Assembly (NCBI GenBank): GCA_030602785.1
Contig: JAUVZB010000015.1
Location: forward strand, 1 to 42,374
DNA: 42,374 bases
Direction of reading: 5' to 3'
Source of the DNA: Dehalococcoidia bacterium
GTDB lineage: Bacteria; Chloroflexota; Dehalococcoidia; GIF9; AB-539-J10
Below are positions 40,708-42,374 of the stretch, one piece after another. Under the pieces are notes generated by a model. The model was not told where the DNA came from. It worked only from the letters and a program-made list of their open reading frames with translations, and did not search any database. Within the stretch, counting starts at the first letter, position 1. Each line of letters starts with the position of its first letter. A program made the position numbers and the translations under genes.

Positions 40708-41026
40708 TGCGGGTTCACCCTCCTGCCCACAGCACTACCAGGTGAATAGTACCCGAATTCCATCAGGGCAACGTAGGACTGGTAGTCTCCATCTGAGAAA
40801 AGGGTCTGCTGCCGGCGGCTGCCACGTGGGGCAAAGTCATGCGGGAAATGCGCCACAGGAATCCTGCGATTGCTGCCCTCCTCTGGCTAGGAGCCTGACT
40901 GACTAATCCGTCCTGAACCTTTCGCTATCATCTGTGGTGGAGATTACCATTGGGAGGTGACGGTCGGAGGTGTCTTGCTTTGCCGGAACGAGGTCTCCTC
41001 GGATCGCAGTGGGGTGCGTCCTCGGC
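40708..41026. other. Gap containing one end of the insertion sequence
   Basis: No gene is supported. The downstream end of the IS1182 element must lie within about 40930-41026, but its terminal inverted repeat cannot be confirmed because the other end is outside the window. Confidence 0.35.
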
Positions 41027-42374
41027 CTATGCCGCGGCCACTTGGTTCCAGAACTCCTCTCCGACCAACCCGGCGTTGCGCGCTCCGAACAGCTTGAGCA
41101 GGTTGTGCCCGGTGCAGATGAGTTGCCACTCGCCTCCCACTTTCTCCTTCCCCCTGAGCAAGAACTGGCGGAAGCCTCTCGCCTGTTTGATCTGGCCGAA
41201 CACCGGCTCGGATAGCTCCTTCCTCAGTCCGTAGCGCTTCCGTCCCTGCTTCGTCCTCAGCTTGCGCCGCATCCTATCCGCTGTCGAGAGACCCTTCGGC
41301 GTCCGGCCTCGGGGCGCCTCCGGCTGCCCCTGCCTGTGCCCCATCCTGTCCGGCGGCATGTACACGTCTATGCCTCTGGCGCTGAGCTCCTGCACCGCTT
41401 CGCTCGAGAAGTACCCGGCATCGGCTGACATCTCCCGGGGCAGTCCGCCTGTATTCGCCTGTACCTGCTCCATCAGCGGCACTGCTTGCCCCTTGTCCGA
41501 CGGCTGCTGCGTCACCTCAGCCGCCACGATCACCTGGCGCCCACTGTCCACAGCAGCCTGGGCGTTGTAGCACTGCTCGAATTGCTTGCCTCCAGGCCCC
41601 GGCATGATGCGTGATTCCGGATCGGTGAAGTTGCGCTGCGCCTTGTCTGCGGGCACGCCTGTCGCCTTCCCTCCTTTGCCGTCCGCGCGCTCGGCCTCAG
41701 CCTCAAGGGCGGCTTTGGCCTCTCTGATCTTCGCGAGCCTGCCCTCCCTGAACGCCAGTTCCGGCGGCAACTCGTCGCCTCTCTTGTCCCGGCCATACCT
41801 GCGGTCCTCTTCCGCATCCTCAGCCTCAGCTTTCTTCAGCAGCTCCGCTATCTCCGCCTCCAACCGCGCCTCCTCCTCCCTCATCCTCTTGTAGCTCATC
41901 GCCTTGTGCTTGGACGCGTTCGCCTTTATCTTGGTCCCGTCAAGCGAGACGTGCCCCACCTTCACTAACCCTGCCTTCTGACACAGCCTCAGCACCTGCA
42001 GGAACAGCGCCGCCAGCGCCTTGAGATGGTCCTTGCGGAAGTCCGAGATGGTGCGGAAGTCAGGCGTGTTGTTGGCCGCAAGCACACGGAACCCGATATC
42101 CTCCTCAAGCCGCTTCGCTATCTTGCGGGAGGACGGCACGCCGATGCAGTACGCATACAGCAGCACCTTGACCATCATCGCCGGATGATACGGCGGATAG
42201 CCCCTCTCTTCGTCGTAGCGACTCCGGATGGCGACCAGGTCCAGATGGTCCACTACGTCGGATACGAAGTAGACCAGATGCTCTTTCGGCAGCCAGTCCT
42301 GCAGCAATGCCGGCATGAGAAACATCTGCCCGGGCTCGTATGGACGGAACGTCTTGCTCACGCGTCTCCCCCTC
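40930..42374 (-). mobile_element. IS1182-family insertion sequence, cut by window end
   Basis: The element carries a single intact transposase gene. Its transposase-upstream end lies outside the window and its other end is only approximately placed, since the terminal repeats cannot be compared. Confidence 0.6.
41027..42361 (-). CDS. IS1182-family transposase
   Basis: A 444-residue transposase, full length and open. The N-terminal DUF772 domain (PALLQDWLPKEHLVYFVSDVV, in parts; YHPAMMVKVLLYAYCIGVPSSRKI in parts) precedes the DDE catalytic domain with D141 (SLDGTKIKA), D314 (SADAGYFS) and E385 (EPVFGQIK), with a charged coiled insert between D141 and D314 as usual in this family. There are no visible frameshifts, so the element may be active. 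The start is ATG at 42361; sequence before it leaves the window after 13 bases. Confidence 0.92.
   Translation of the reverse strand: MSKTFRPYEPGQMFLMPALLQDWLPKEHLVYFVSDVVDHLDLVAIRSRYDEERGYPPYHPAMMVKVLLYAYCIGVPSSRKIAKRLEEDIGFRVLAANNTPDFRTISDFRKDHLKALAALFLQVLRLCQKAGLVKVGHVSLDGTKIKANASKHKAMSYKRMREEEARLEAEIAELLKKAEAEDAEEDRRYGRDKRGDELPPELAFREGRLAKIREAKAALEAEAERADGKGGKATGVPADKAQRNFTDPESRIMPGPGGKQFEQCYNAQAAVDSGRQVIVAAEVTQQPSDKGQAVPLMEQVQANTGGLPREMSADAGYFSSEAVQELSARGIDVYMPPDRMGHRQGQPEAPRGRTPKGLSTADRMRRKLRTKQGRKRYGLRKELSEPVFGQIKQARGFRQFLLRGKEKVGGEWQLICTGHNLLKLFGARNAGLVGEEFWNQVAAA

Overview
The window looks like chromosomal DNA of a GC-rich bacterium, most plausibly a Chloroflexota of the Dehalococcoidia/SAR202 kind. 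That placement is an inference. It rests on family content: paralog-rich acyl-CoA-ligase-like and enolase-superfamily genes, OFA-like MFS carriers, and a DUF134/DUF5320/NifX/ferredoxin-ATPase operon typical of subsurface lineages. No rRNA, tRNA or CRISPR was seen.

Layout. 1-4.3 kb: two tandem MFS carriers, an arsenate reductase and a membrane protein. 4.7-8.6 kb: small membrane protein, methyltransferase, YgjP-like metallopeptidase and lipoproteins. 8.7-16.8 kb: the most unusual part, a same-strand array of five full-length PaaK/CapK/F390-synthetase-like adenylating enzymes plus two relics of further copies. It is organised as three two-gene units, each with a promoter of the form TTGnnn-17-CATAAT. 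16.9-20.4 kb: a typA relic, rlmB, intact typA and a membrane protein. 20.6-25.7 kb: small membrane proteins, a GntR-DUF1648 operon with an excellent promoter and operator, a GNAT and an excisionase-like HTH. 25.9-28.4 kb: two convergent GalD-like enolase-superfamily enzymes separated by a 28-bp perfect palindrome. 29.1-30.5 kb: an anchored surface protein.

30.7-36.2 kb is a single Fe-S/metallocofactor operon: DUF134 regulator, a previously unlisted 36-residue CGGC microprotein, two glycine-rich DUF5320 proteins, a NifX-like protein, a zinc-ribbon DUF5320 protein, two P-loop ATPases with inserted ferredoxin domains, a second NifX-like protein and Mrp. A near-perfect 22-bp palindrome sits on its promoter, and stable hairpins lie inside it. 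36.8-42.4 kb: a class II Fic protein, an IscR-like Rrf2 regulator under an IscR type-1-like site and coupled to a CxxC lipoprotein, a DUF3267 protein, and an IS1182-family transposase running to the window edge.

The best candidates for something new are the PaaK-like array with its shared promoters, and the Fe-S operon with its RGG/FG-like low-complexity protein and coupled microprotein. Coordinates of starts were set from ribosome-binding sites and paralog alignment by eye; no database search was possible.
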